A stretch of DNA of 64,000 bases from Nelumbo lutea. Taxonomy: Eukaryota; Streptophyta; Magnoliopsida; Proteales; Nelumbonaceae. Location of the stretch: assembly GCA_022828595.1 (NCBI GenBank), contig JAKGHH010000005.1:52943655-53007654 (forward strand). The letters are read 5' to 3'. Positions 23,492 to 33,712 of this stretch are shown piece after piece. The notes under the pieces are model-generated. The model was not told the origin of the DNA, did no database searches, and saw nothing but the letters and a program-made list of their open reading frames with translations. The position numbers and the translations under genes are program-made. The stretch's first letter is position 1, and each line of letters opens with the position of its first letter.

Positions 23492-24241
23492 CTAAGGGTA
23501 TTGGCCACGTCCACCACCATAGCCAGACCCATAACCAGAACCGTATCCAGAACCACTCCCATAGCCCGAACCATTTCCAGAACCTCCACCACCACCACCT
23601 CCTCCTCCCTGACCACTGCCATAGCCTCCATCTGCACCTCTGCCAACGCCATAGCCAGATCCACTACCACTTCCCGAACCATAGCCAGATCCACTACCAT
23701 TTCCATTGCCATAGCCACCTCCACCACCACCTCCTCCACCCCTTCCATAACCACTTCCACCTGTAGCTCCTCCAACACCATATCCACTTCCACCTCCAGA
23801 ACCATAACCAGAACCGTAACCACTACCATTTCCAGTTCCACGCCCAGAACCCCCACCTCCACCACCACCACCCCCTCTTCCAAATCCACCACCACCTGCA
23901 GCTACTCCAGATCCATAACCGGAGCCGCTTCCACTTCCGGATCCGTAGCCTGAACCACTACCTGATCCCAACCCATATCCAGAGCCACCTCCACCACCCC
24001 CACCCCCACCACTTCCATATCCTTTTCCTTGTGCCCCACCGTAGTCAGAACTACTCCCTGAACCGTAACCCGAGCCATAGCCGGAACCATATCCAGAGCC
24101 ATTGCCCAAGCCTCCTCCCCCTCCCCCTCCACTGCCTCCACCTCCTCCTCCTCCACTACCATAGACTATAGACCTAGCAGCAGAGAGCTTGAGGCAGAGC
24201 AGAGCCAAGAATGCAACAGCAACAACTTTCGATCTAGCCAT
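23492..24241 (-). CDS. GRP-A: secreted glycine-rich cell-wall-type protein
   Basis: A single-exon frame of 249 codons. Residues 1-20 (MARSKVVAVAFLALLCLKLS) form a signal peptide, with likely cleavage around AARS at 21-24. The mature chain is almost entirely Gly, Ser and Tyr: runs of six or more Gly, GSGYGSG repeats, and blocks such as GGAQGKGYGSG. It ends in GGGRGQYP. Such proteins are thought to be exported and become part of the cell wall. No enzymatic domain or membrane segment is present. Its TATA box lies 110 bases upstream of the ATG and a (CT)n tract about 30 bases after the stop. Thr-rich and His-rich open frames on the other strand are by-products of codon repetition. It shares the MARSK start and GQYP tail with B and C but is the most divergent of the central genes. 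Confidence 0.9.
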   Translation of the reverse strand: MARSKVVAVAFLALLCLKLSAARSIVYGSGGGGGGGSGGGGGGGLGNGSGYGSGYGSGYGSGSSSDYGGAQGKGYGSGGGGGGGGGSGYGLGSGSGSGYGSGSGSGSGYGSGVAAGGGGFGRGGGGGGGGGSGRGTGNGSGYGSGYGSGGGSGYGVGGATGGSGYGRGGGGGGGGGYGNGNGSGSGYGSGSGSGSGYGVGRGADGGYGSGQGGGGGGGGGSGNGSGYGSGSGYGSGYGSGYGGGRGQYP

Positions 24242-24350
24242 CTTGTATAAGATGCGAAAACGAAATAGAATAGCTTGTTAAAGCACTTCAACCTCAAACA
24301 ATGAAGCTCAGAAATCTGAGAACGGTGCCTGGCCATTTGTAGTGAGTTGG

Positions 24351-24358
24351 TATTTATA
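24351..24358 (-). promoter_or_regulatory. TATA box of GRP-A
   Basis: TATAAATA on the minus strand, 110 bases before the ATG, in the family context CTGTCTATAAATACC. A GTGTCCCATTGTTTTCGAC motif (24428-24446) shared with paralogues is upstream, and further up is an ATGGGATTCACCAACCC block near 24661. Confidence 0.85.
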
Positions 24359-24780
24359 GACAGAACGGGAAGGACCGATAGTGGAGCCTCCACCATTTCA
24401 TTTCGCTTCAACACTAAGACTCCAATGGTGTCCCATTGTTTTCGACTTTTCAGTGTAGTGACAACTCGATTTACTGGGCAGTTTTCTATCCCTTTGTTTT
24501 GTTTTGTTGATCACTACGAGGTCAACAACCCCACAAGTAGAAAAAAAAAAAAAAAGAATCACTAAACCAGTGATCCATGAAAGAAGAAAACGACACTTAG
24601 TGTGACGTTGTCTCCGCAATATTCGCCATTTCCGTTGTTGCCTACTTCGTTCCCACGTCTCATGGGATTCACCAACCCCCACCGTCTTAGAATAGTGCTG
24701 GTTACACTACAGATGGCTTGGCCGTGTTGAAAGAGAAAGGTTCTGACTTCATCATATTATCTTATGGGATTATTTAATTA

Positions 24781-25204
24781 TGCAAGCAATACTCAGTCCG
24801 GTCAGACTTGGATTGATCCAGTGCTCTTTACTAGATGCATATTTTCTTCAGTCTAGTCCAGTTCAAGCCCTTTGTGGTTGATATGATTGTACCTTGAATT
24901 TATTATTCAATCCGTAAAGTCAAAATTTAAAGTCGAGAGGTTTGGGTGAAAACATAGGGTTTGGACCAAAGAGTATAGTTGGGGGTTTTCTCTTATATAC
25001 ATCTTTTTGGTTTGAGAGATAAGTCGAGATGCTTGGGTTATTTGGGGTTTAGAGCTTTTGTGAAAGATGTTGTGTAAAACTCTATAATCTCCATTTTGCT
25101 CCTCTGCCTGTGGATGTAGGTTATAAGTCGACTCATATAAATCTATATATTCTGTTTCTTCTTTCTCTTTATCTCTATATACTCCTGGTTATCTTTTCCC
25201 CTGT
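24781..25204. repeat. Left edge of the segmental duplication (first copy)
   Basis: Matches 40981-41330: CAGTCCGGTCAGACTTGGAT and TTTGGTTTGAGAGATAAGTC occur in both with scattered differences. It marks where the two-gene B-C duplication begins. No gene is visible. Confidence 0.7.
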
Positions 25205-25550
25205 CTATAGTTGAGTCCATGAAGTGTATGACAACTGGTTCTCTATGCATTTGGATGAAATTCTATCCGATTCTTTTGTTGACTACACTCGAAAAATTTA
25301 ATGTAGCCTACAGTATTGAAACGCAGAAAGAGGGGAAGAAGGAGACATAACTTGCTTTCCATTTGGATTTTAGTCCTTGATATTCAAAACCCATTACCCA
25401 TCTTCATCTTCTTTAATCTTCACGTTTCCGCGTATGATGGGATTAACATGGGAACTGATCATTCAACTTATGGACTTCCACGTTACCTTACCTAAAGGCT
25501 AAATCTGTTCGACTCGGAGTCCCGCTGACCGAAATGTTAAATGGGTAGAG
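25205..25550. repeat. Conserved intergenic block a, copy 2
   Basis: Contains CTTCACGTTTCCGCGTATGAT and CTGATCATTCAACTTATGGA. It lies upstream of GRP-A and is most similar to the copy at 41330. Confidence 0.75.
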
Positions 25551-25661
25551 CAAATCGATCATCTAGCTAGGATAAAACTTGTAAACTTCATTCAACCAAA
25601 CTTGAAAAATAGTTTAATTGATAGTCCAGGATAACAGGTCGACGATATTGCTGGAGAGATT

Positions 25662-25850
25662 AGACTTTGTTGTGTGATAACAACCACTGTCACTGTGAGT
25701 GCATTTCGACAGTTTTCTATCTATTTGTTTTGTTGGCTGCTACAAGTTTTCAACCCCGTGATCGGCACTGGCTTCTTCCCTCTTCTCGTCTTATTACAAA
25801 TTCAACGCACACCATTCCCCAATCAATCATATTAAAATTGGGGTCAGAAC
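25662..25850. repeat. Conserved intergenic block b, copy 2
   Basis: Contains TTAGACTTTGTTGTGTGATA and CTTATTACAAATTCAACGC, matching 41760-41950. Non-coding. Confidence 0.75.
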
Positions 25851-27799
25851 GAACTTTCTATCTATATTTTTTTTAAGTACTTCAGCTGTACGCTCCTTCT
25901 CGACGATTCCGAATAGAATGTGAAAAGAATTTGATATTATGTACATGGATTAAAATAGGGATTGCACATTGTTTTATCACGTAGACTCCCTTCAGTGTTC
26001 CTCCAGCCCAAGCACAAACCGAAAATGAGTGCACTGAGATGCGAGTAAACAACAACAGCACTGTACGTACCAGAGATTAGCCCTTTTAATTTAGTCATCA
26101 GGTTCACTCGGCTCACTCAATTAAGTTTTCTGACAATTGTCAAATACTTCCCTTACAGTTAATTAACCATCATACACCGTTTGCATGTAACACCATGTGA
26201 CTGCTGATAATTTTGTGTAAAATTCTTAAAATACTATTTTATGGTTAAAAATACCCTTTTTCATTTCAGTTCATTTCACTTAGGATTGCTCAGCACTAGA
26301 CTATTTCTTGCATCAGGGGCTCGGTTAACGATTTCTTACATGAATCCATGAACTGTTGTTTGTTAGCGTCGGCACCCTCGGTGGTGACCCTTTTTGTTAA
26401 GAATCATTGCCCGTGTTTGCATCATCATCGTCATTGTCAACAGTGGTACAGAATCACCGCTCATAATTAACCAATAGCCTTGTGGCATTTGTTAATATAT
26501 ATTTTTTAATGGGTCATTTATTAAAATATTTCTTGACCAAAGAATCATTTATGTTTCTGTCTTAAATAACGGGATCTATATAAACAGAGTGAAAAATTTT
26601 TGAAGGCATGAAACCATACTTTTTGTATTCCAAAAGTACTCCTTAAACTTCACATCAAGCATGTAGAGAGAGAAATAATTAAGGTTTGATTTTCAGATCT
26701 ATCAAAATATATTTGGCTTCAGTAGAATGAAGAAGAGAGAACAATGGTTGTCTTCCTCCATCACTCAGTCAGACAGCAATTTTCCTCGGAATTAGCCAAC
26801 TGTGAACTGTATTATGCATCGCACCCTCCTCTCCGTAATCTTCTTGCAAAAGCCAACTTATTTGGTTGCATTTTTGGCCAAAATCAAATTACTCAAGTTT
26901 CTTGTTAGCACGGTGAGCGCCTTAATTGGCTCTTCTTGGTGCCGTAATCGCCTTCAACCTATACCAAGTTAAATGATTTCGATCTAGTTGAATATACCTT
27001 CTAATCCTGGCTTTTAATCATATGTTGCGTTTATTAAATATTTAGTCTGCACTTCTAATTTAAGTGTTATTTACGTTTATTAATTTTGCTTTTGATCAAC
27101 ATTTAAAAATGTTGATTTATTTTTAAGAGTTAATGTCTATTCAAATTACAAAACATACATACCAGCCTTAGAGTCAGGTAAGGATTTATAGTTATTTGGA
27201 ATGAGGTTTTAACATATAGCTTAAGCCTCTGTATCTGTATCTTTTAAGGCATTTTCTTTTTCCTGGGTACGACCCAAGACAACATCCACCTCGCAATCCA
27301 TCCCCTCAAATAGAAAAATAAACAAAATAATAAAAATAAATTCCGAGTTGTATAGTTTCTCTTTCATAAATTTTCTTGAATGGAGCTCACGATGAGGGAT
27401 AGAGAAAAAAAAAGAAGGAAAGGAAGACCTCAATAAAGTTGCATCATGAATTCATTGATAAGGTTCTGGTTGGTTGTAGGAGAGTCAGGGATCAAATCAC
27501 ACCATGACCAGGGTTTGGGGGATGGGTTAATTATCGTATTCGAAGCCTATGAGAAAAAGGATAAAAAATGAACAAATTCAAGGTGAATTAATAATGGAAC
27601 TTATTGGATTATTATTCCCTGCTCGAGTCAACTGAATCTGCCCAGATAAACCTCTGGCATGAACTCAATTCTTTGGTACAGGAAACTTCGTGGTTTGTAT
27701 TTTCTTATTTTTACTTATTGGAGATACAAAAGCTTAATTCCTATGTTTTAGTTTCACTTGTACTGAAATAATGAATGCAGTAGAGCTTCAATCCGTTAA
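25851..27799. other. Intergenic DNA downstream of GRP-B
   Basis: The stretch from about 26970 onwards is nearly identical to 44550-45370; before that the two segments diverge. The minus-strand frame at 27221-27433 is conserved in both copies only because the DNA is nearly identical. Its composition and lack of context give no support for a gene. Confidence 0.5.
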
Positions 27800-27894
27800 G
27801 GCTATGTTTGGTAGGGAAACCTTTATAAACTTTGTATTGGTTTCTCTGTCTTTTCCTTCTTCTCCCTACCTTTTCCTTCAAACCAAACATAGTC
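27800..27894. mobile_element. Tourist/Harbinger-like MITE, GGCTATG family
   Basis: Ends GGCTATGTTTGGT and the complement ACCAAACATAGTC, with TAA on both sides (27797-27799, 27895-27897). The duplicated copy is at 45373-45467. Confidence 0.7.
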
Positions 27895-27974
27895 TAAAAC
27901 ATTATAATAATAGTGAGTGTTGTGCATTAATTTTCTTCACTTTTGTTTTCTCTGCACCCAGTTTCTTTACTCTA

Positions 27975-28093
27975 GGCTCAGTTTGGAAGGAGTACAAATA
28001 CAAATAGGTACAGTGAAAATACATACAAAATAATAAAAAATACAAAATTTTACACTCTACAATTTTGCATTTATACTCCTTCTAAACTGAGCC
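27975..28093. mobile_element. Tourist/Harbinger-like MITE, GGCTCA family
   Basis: Ends GGCTCAGTTTGGAAGGAGTA and the complement CTCCTTCTAAACTGAGCC, with CTA and TTA flanks. The duplicated copy is at 45548-45666, and a separate insertion lies at 30769. Confidence 0.72.
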
Positions 28094-28389
28094 TTAGCAA
28101 ATTCACAGGGTTTCGTTATCACATTGATGGTCCATTTAGCATGGCCACTCGTACACAGTCTTCGTAACAAAGAAATGAGAATCAAAAGAAACCTTAGTTT
28201 TTATTCTTAAACACGTAAAAAAGACTAGTACATACACGAATACATGAACATCACAAGCCACCGTTGTGTTCTACCCTTCATAGCGAAGGAAGAACATCAA
28301 CGGTTGTTTTATTACAGATATAATAGAAGGTAAAGTCAAAATTAAGGAGAGAGAGAGACGATTAATTTGTATGGCATCTAATATGTCCT

Positions 28390-29046
28390 TTATGGGTATT
28401 GGCCACGTCCACCGCCATAGCCAGAACCATACCCAGAGCCACTGCCATAACCGGAACCATTTCCAGAACCTCCACCGCCTCCTCCTCCTCCTCCTTGACC
28501 ACTGCCATAACCTCCACCATTTGCACCTCCACCAACACCATGGCCGGATCCGCTGCCACTCCCTGAACCATATCCAGATCCACTCCCATTCCCGTTACCA
28601 TACCCGCCTCCACCACCACTTCCACCGGCAGCTCCTCCGGCACCGTATCCACTTCCACTACCCGAACCATAACCGGAACCATTTCCAGATCCACGTCCAG
28701 AACCTCCACCACCGCTTCCATACCCACCACCTGAAGCTACTCCAGATCCATAGCCGGATCCGCTTCCACTTCCGGATCCGTAGCCTGAACCACTACCAGA
28801 TCCTGACCCATATCCAGAGCCACCACCCCCACCACTTCCGTATCCTCCCCCTTGTGCCCCTCCATAACCAAAACCACTTCCTGAACCATAGCCGAAACCA
28901 AATCCAGAACCTCCAGCCCCTCCCCCTCCTCCACTACCTCCACCTCCTCCACCTCCACTACCATGGCCTATAGACCTAGCAGCAGAGGAGAGCCCGAGGC
29001 TGAGTAGAACCAAGAATGCAGCAGCAACAACTTTTGATCTAGCCAT
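28390..29046 (-). CDS. GRP-B: secreted glycine-rich cell-wall-type protein
   Basis: 218 codons in one exon. The signal peptide is MARSKVVAAAFLVLLSLGLS with likely cleavage near SAARS. The body is made of GGGGGG runs and GSGSGYGSG repeats, including GFGFGYGSG near residue 48, and the tail is GGGRGQYP. The B2 copy at 45961 differs at only two residues (Phe58 versus Ser, and a Gly versus Asp near residue 192), so the pair is the most similar in the array. The promoter is intact: TATA box 115 bases upstream, an uninterrupted 5' leader, and a (CT)n tract after the stop. Of the pair, this is the copy more likely to be expressed. The role is inferred from composition and secretion signal. Confidence 0.92.
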   Translation of the reverse strand: MARSKVVAAAFLVLLSLGLSSAARSIGHGSGGGGGGGSGGGGGAGGSGFGFGYGSGSGFGYGGAQGGGYGSGGGGGSGYGSGSGSGSGYGSGSGSGSGYGSGVASGGGYGSGGGGSGRGSGNGSGYGSGSGSGYGAGGAAGGSGGGGGYGNGNGSGSGYGSGSGSGSGHGVGGGANGGGYGSGQGGGGGGGGGSGNGSGYGSGSGYGSGYGGGRGQYP

Positions 29047-29160
29047 CTTGTACCATACAAGATATATATGGAGAAATGGGATAACTCAGTAAACCACTTG
29101 AAGCTCAAAGAGTAAACTTGAGAGAGCTGAGAACGATGCATAGCCATTGTAATGACAAGG

Positions 29161-29168
29161 TATTTATA
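29161..29168 (-). promoter_or_regulatory. TATA box of GRP-B
   Basis: TATAAATA on the minus strand, 115 bases before the ATG. A GTGTCCCAATATTAATTGTT variant of the family upstream motif is at 29240, with TTTACGACTTTTCC following. Confidence 0.85.
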
Positions 29169-29769
29169 GACAAAGTTTGGAAGCACGTCAAGGTGGCCAA
29201 GGACACAATGGAATAGCACGTCTATCCTTGACTCGAAGGTGTCCCAATATTAATTGTTTACGACTTTTCCGTGTGGATGGATGCCAACTATCTATCCAAT
29301 CTCCATTTTTGTTTTGTTTTATTTGGGTGATGGCTAGCCGCTAGCGGGTCAACAGAATCCAAAAGAAGAAGAAGATCAGAAACCCCAGCAAATCATATAT
29401 GATTATGAAAGATGGAAAGAAACAGAATGCATGAGAGTAATTCCTCCGCCTGTCTCATGGGCCTCACCAACTCCATGTCTCCATGCTTGTTACAGATGGC
29501 TTGGCCGTGTTAAAATTTAAACGAAGTGTCCGACCATGTATAAAGCAGTCTGAGTCTGATGAAATGCTATACTTTGAGTGGTTCCTGAGTACTCCACTGG
29601 TTACCATTCCAAAGCTTATGGCCGCTATTTTAGGCTTAGTAGCTAGTCCAGCCAAGCCTGGACGAACCCATTGGTTCCTTAAGCAGCTCTACGTATGTAT
29701 CCTGGCCAAAAACCAGGCTTACTCTCTAGCCTGGAAAACAATAGCTAGCTTAGCTTCATAACTGGATAG

Positions 29770-29960
29770 ACCCAAGAATGCTGCAACTGGCTCTTGAATG
29801 ATATTCTACTCCATTTTTTTGTTGACTAGACCCACCTAAAAAAAGTTAGAAAAAGATGTTGCTTCTTTCCATTATGGACTACCATGTTTCCTTACCCAAT
29901 TCTAGTTTCAACGTGTGTGTCCTGGTAACCAAATTATCAAATGGTTAGAGCAAATGGTGT
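29770..29960. repeat. Conserved intergenic block a, copy 3 (partial)
   Basis: Retains TTGAATGATATTCTACTCCAT and ATGGACTACCATGTTTCCTT but lacks the CTTCCGCGT core. It lies upstream of GRP-B. Confidence 0.55.
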
Positions 29961-30363
29961 TTACACCAAAGCCTAATCTGTGTTAGTGGGGAAAGTGGAA
30001 AATAAATGGAGAGAGGGAAATAAGTGTATTAATAATTCAAAAAAAAAGTCAATCCAAGATTTAGACTTCCATTCATGATTTGTGATGTCATTTGAAACTT
30101 TATAATAAGGTCAAAAGAAGAAAATCCAAGAATCACTTTAATGGAATTAAGGGTTGTAATGTTTCTATAATAAAATCAAGGGGTAATTTGGCTTAAAAAA
30201 ATCAAGGTGTAATTTAAGTTCAGTTCCCTCAAAATTCATAATGTAATCGTACAGTTAGATTGGTGTTAGGGGAAAAGATTCCTAATTCATGGGTACTCTA
30301 TCGGGGATAAATATATTTGGGAAATTAATTTATGAACGCTGAAGTGGAATGGACTATAAAAAG
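29961..30363. other. Intergenic DNA, nothing recognised
   Basis: AT-rich. No coding or RNA feature is visible. Confidence 0.5.
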
Positions 30364-30532
30364 GAGTTCAGATTTGTTCCCCACAACTTCCCCACAGAGT
30401 ATCTTTGCCTTTATCTGAATCATCTCATCATCGGGTCTGATATTATCATTGGGAAACGTTCTCAATACACCGCAGGAATGAGCTGTGAGACATTGTGGGG
30501 TGCCCCCTTGTGGGGCGCAGATGTAAAATGTA
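30364..30532. mobile_element. Foldback MITE copy 5, shared-tip hairpin family
   Basis: 169 bases. The left arm GAGTTCAGATTTGTTCCCCA pairs with the right arm GTGGGGCGCAGATG. The right side of the tip is ATTGGGAAACGTTCTCAAT; the left side is degenerate. The flanks TATAAAAAG (30355-30363) and TATAAAACG (30533-30541) match at 8 of 9 positions. Confidence 0.6.
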
Positions 30533-30768
30533 TATAAAACGCCTAAAATTCAAATCAAATTGAAATTATCATCGTGTATTTGATTGTTTTCTGTCTCTGC
30601 CTTTTGGAATCTTGCACTCTCACACGTTTCTTTTTTCTTAGTGCTCACCGCCTATTTTTTTACCTTCTCTTTGTTTTTCACCTTCTTTTTTTCTTTACCC
30701 CCTCTCTCATTTGGGAAAGACACAAAAGAATGAATATCTCATATTTGATAAAGTTGTTTTGGTCTTAA

Positions 30769-30887
30769 GGCTCATTTTGGAAAGATTACAAATGCAAATT
30801 TGTATAATGCAAATACATACAAAAAAATACAAAATATAAGGTTTTGCACTCTATATATTTGCATTTGTATTCCTTCCAAACTTAGCC
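30769..30887. mobile_element. Tourist/Harbinger-like MITE, GGCTCA family
   Basis: Ends GGCTCATTTTGGAAAGATTA and the complement CCTTCCAAACTTAGCC, with TAA on both sides. Confidence 0.7.
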
Positions 30888-31778
30888 TAAGATTCAAACA
30901 AATCGATTCAAAGTCTTTTTGTATTTGATGGAGAGAAAAATAGAGAAATGAGACTCATAGTTGCTTCTTGAAAGAGCAAGAGTGAAATGGTTAGAGAGAT
31001 AGAGAAGAAATAATGAAAAAATTTGGGAGAAGATTGCTTGCTTTCTTTTTTTATTTTTAACCTAATAAAAATATATATTAGAATAGCAATGCAATTCTAA
31101 AGAACAAGATAGAAGATTAAAAAAAAAAAAAAAGATTCATAATGCCTTGAAGGCACATTTGAAAGAGAGAAATGCCCTTTCCTTCACCAATCTCAAAGTG
31201 CTTAAACCTCTTGATTGGGTGCTTGAGATATGTTTGCAGAGTATTGCAACCTTAGTACGATCATCTTGATGTCTTTTGCCTTCTTGTGGAAGGAAGGTTT
31301 GGTCTATCCACCATAACCTGACCGTTTACGATCATAACGTACAATGTTTTCCTTGAGCAGATAAGCTACTTTTTTTTTGTATTGGGCCAACTTGTGAACA
31401 GTGTGCTTCCTGCACTACTTCCTCTTTTTGTATTGGATCACCATGGCTGCAAGGTTTTCACACACCCTGTCTCTGTCGTTTTAATCTCGTCTTTAAGACT
31501 TGAGAGAGGATTGCTTGCGGTTGAGGGAGAAAAGATTGTAAACAGATCGTAGGAGGGATAGGAAGAGCAACAAGAGTTTCAGAGGAGAGATAAAAGGGGT
31601 TATTCGTTACAAAACAAAATGAAAGATATTAAAATTTTGTTTTTCTTTTTAATTTTTAACATTTGATAATTAAAAGATTATATAATACAGGGACAGAGAG
31701 AGAACAGAAACAAGTTTCATATCTTCAGCAACCGGTTAAAGAGCATTGATCGACATTATAAAGGAAAAGAAAAACCAA
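30888..31778. other. Intergenic DNA, nothing recognised
   Basis: AT-rich with poly-A runs. I find no coding pattern or clear repeat boundary. Confidence 0.5.
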
Positions 31779-32054
31779 GGTTTTTAAAACTGAATTGGAC
31801 AATGAACCGGTCAGGGGTCTCGTTTCCAGGTTGAATGGTCTGACAATTTGAATCGAATGGATGGCCCATAGAAAAAAATAAAAATAAATAAAATAAAAAA
31901 CAGCCAAAACCGTTAGATGGTTCGAACAGTTTGACCGCCTGGGTTAGCAGTTTGCTGACCAAATCAATGGTTTTTGGCAAAATAACGATTTTGGGGTAAA
32001 ACGGAACGTATCACCTAACCGGGTCCAAGTTTTCCTGGTCCAGTTTTGAAAACC
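31779..32054. mobile_element. MITE with GGTTTTTAAAACTG ends
   Basis: The left end GGTTTTTAAAACTG pairs with the right end CCAGTTTTGAAAACC. A related copy is at about 54500-54765, sharing TTTGAATCGAATGGATGGCC and AAAACAGCCAAA. Superfamily not determined, and no target duplication is clear. Confidence 0.55.
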
Positions 32055-32146
32055 ATTTGAAAAACCATGAATTATTTTGGGTTTTCATGTTTAGTGGCAC
32101 TGAATCAAGTTTTAAAAATTGGCCTTGAAATGGAACCACTTTCACC

Positions 32147-32887
32147 TAAGGCTGCAACTTGGACCAGGTGGGCCAAATCTAACCCTAACCCAACTCAAAA
32201 AAGCTGGGTTGGGTTGATGCTCGGGTTAGGGTTAGGGTTGAAATTCATGGACCCGACTTTACTTCGGTTGGGCTAGGGTTGACCCCTTATGCAACCCGAC
32301 TCAACCCAAATGTAATATATAACATACATTGATTTATTTAGATGCATGATATTTGTATAGCCCTCATCACGTAGTATCATGTATTTTTTTTTAGATAATC
32401 ACTTCACTTAATCCTAATTGGAAATACTAAAACCTTAATAACATTATTTTATGTTTTTTGAAAATTTTATTCTTCATGTCCTCTTTGTTGATGGTCGCCC
32501 ATAAAAGATCTATCATAAGTCATAAGTCATAATAAAATATAATCATTTCTAACACTTGTTTTTTTTTTTGAATTTTGTACCAAAAGAACAAAAAAAAAAA
32601 AAATCAACAAACAAATACTAATGAAACATAAGATTAATATATGTAGTGAAAGTTGAGTTAAGATCTAAAATCGAGAAATTCTACGAGGTTTTAAGGGATG
32701 GGAAGAAGGTTGGATTGGGCTGCCAACCCGAAGTTAACTTCGGCTTGGGTTGGGTTGGGTTAGGGCTGAAGGAATTTAATTAGGGTTAGGGTTAGGATTG
32801 GGTTGAAGGTGGGGTTAGGTTTTAGAACTTAAGGTTGGATTAGGATTGGCCTCAACCTGACCTAACCCGGTCTGACTTGCAGCCCTA
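32147..32887. mobile_element. hAT-like MITE, 741 bp, with telomere-like motifs
   Basis: Ends TAAGGCTGCAACTTGG and GACTTGCAGCCCTA. The flanks CTTTCACC (32139-32146) and CTTTAACC (32888-32895) match at 7 of 8, an hAT-sized target duplication. Subterminal GGGTTAGGGTTAGGG stretches look telomeric but belong to this repeat family. A rearranged relative is at 22200-22955. Confidence 0.65.
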
Positions 32888-32895
32888 CTTTAACC

Positions 32896-33712
32896 AAGAG
32901 TTTCTGGGTCAGCAATTCAACTATTTAGTCTGAGCAGATTATCTCATGACATTTTTTAAAATAAAAAAAATGAAAAATTAATTAAAATAATGAAATGATC
33001 CAAAAAACGTTCACGGGGTCGAACGGTTTACTGGTTCAACAATTTCTGGGTCAAGCATAGAATAGTACCGGACAACTGACCTGCTCTCGGCTCAAATGGT
33101 CTGACCGTTCGATCCGGTTTGATTTCAAAATAGTGCGTTGAATGACTCTTGTGATAACTTCTTTCAATAATTTCTCTGTAGTAGCTTAGTGAAAGCATCT
33201 GAACTAAAATTTAGCTGTTCAACCCCAGTCGTTATATACTTTTTTATGAACAGTAGTACAATATCAATACATCATTAACCATTTTGGTATTTACACATAA
33301 TCCTTTTCTTTTAAAGACGACGTAGCGAGACTCAAAGCCACATTTTTGTTGGCACAAACCATCCATTGTACCAATTAAGTTATCCCTCCATTGGTGATCC
33401 GGGATTCGGTTATAGGTGATATCTTTTTATCTGAATTAGTTTGCAATATGTCAAAATTATTTTATAAAGAACAAAATATATTTTAATTTGTTAATACTAT
33501 TTAGTATTCGATTATAATACCAATTCAATCTGAATCTCAATAATAAAATTGAACTTGAATCTGAATACAAATTAATCAAATTTGGAAATAACTCATGTAT
33601 GATTCGATCCGATCCGATCCGTTTCAACCCTAACTAATTTGGATATATATAACACTCGTTCTGTAAGAGAGATGTATGAAATTTGTTTTGTTGATCACAT
33701 AACATTTTTTTA
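32896..33712. other. Intergenic DNA, nothing firm
   Basis: Contains CCGTTCGATCCGGTTTGATT near 33103, related to sequences at 53260 and 53780, so probably old repeat DNA. No gene is visible. Confidence 0.45.

Noticed and set aside
27221..27433. 70-residue minus-strand frame conserved exactly at 44794-45006
   Set aside because: The whole surrounding DNA is duplicated at very high identity, so conservation does not indicate coding. The composition is low-complexity.
28371..28973. Long His-rich open frame opposite GRP-B, and similar His-, Thr- or Val/Met-rich frames opposite or within every GRP gene
   Set aside because: They arise because Gly/Ser/Tyr codon repeats lack stops in most other frames. 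They have no independent start context and appear only where a GRP gene lies.
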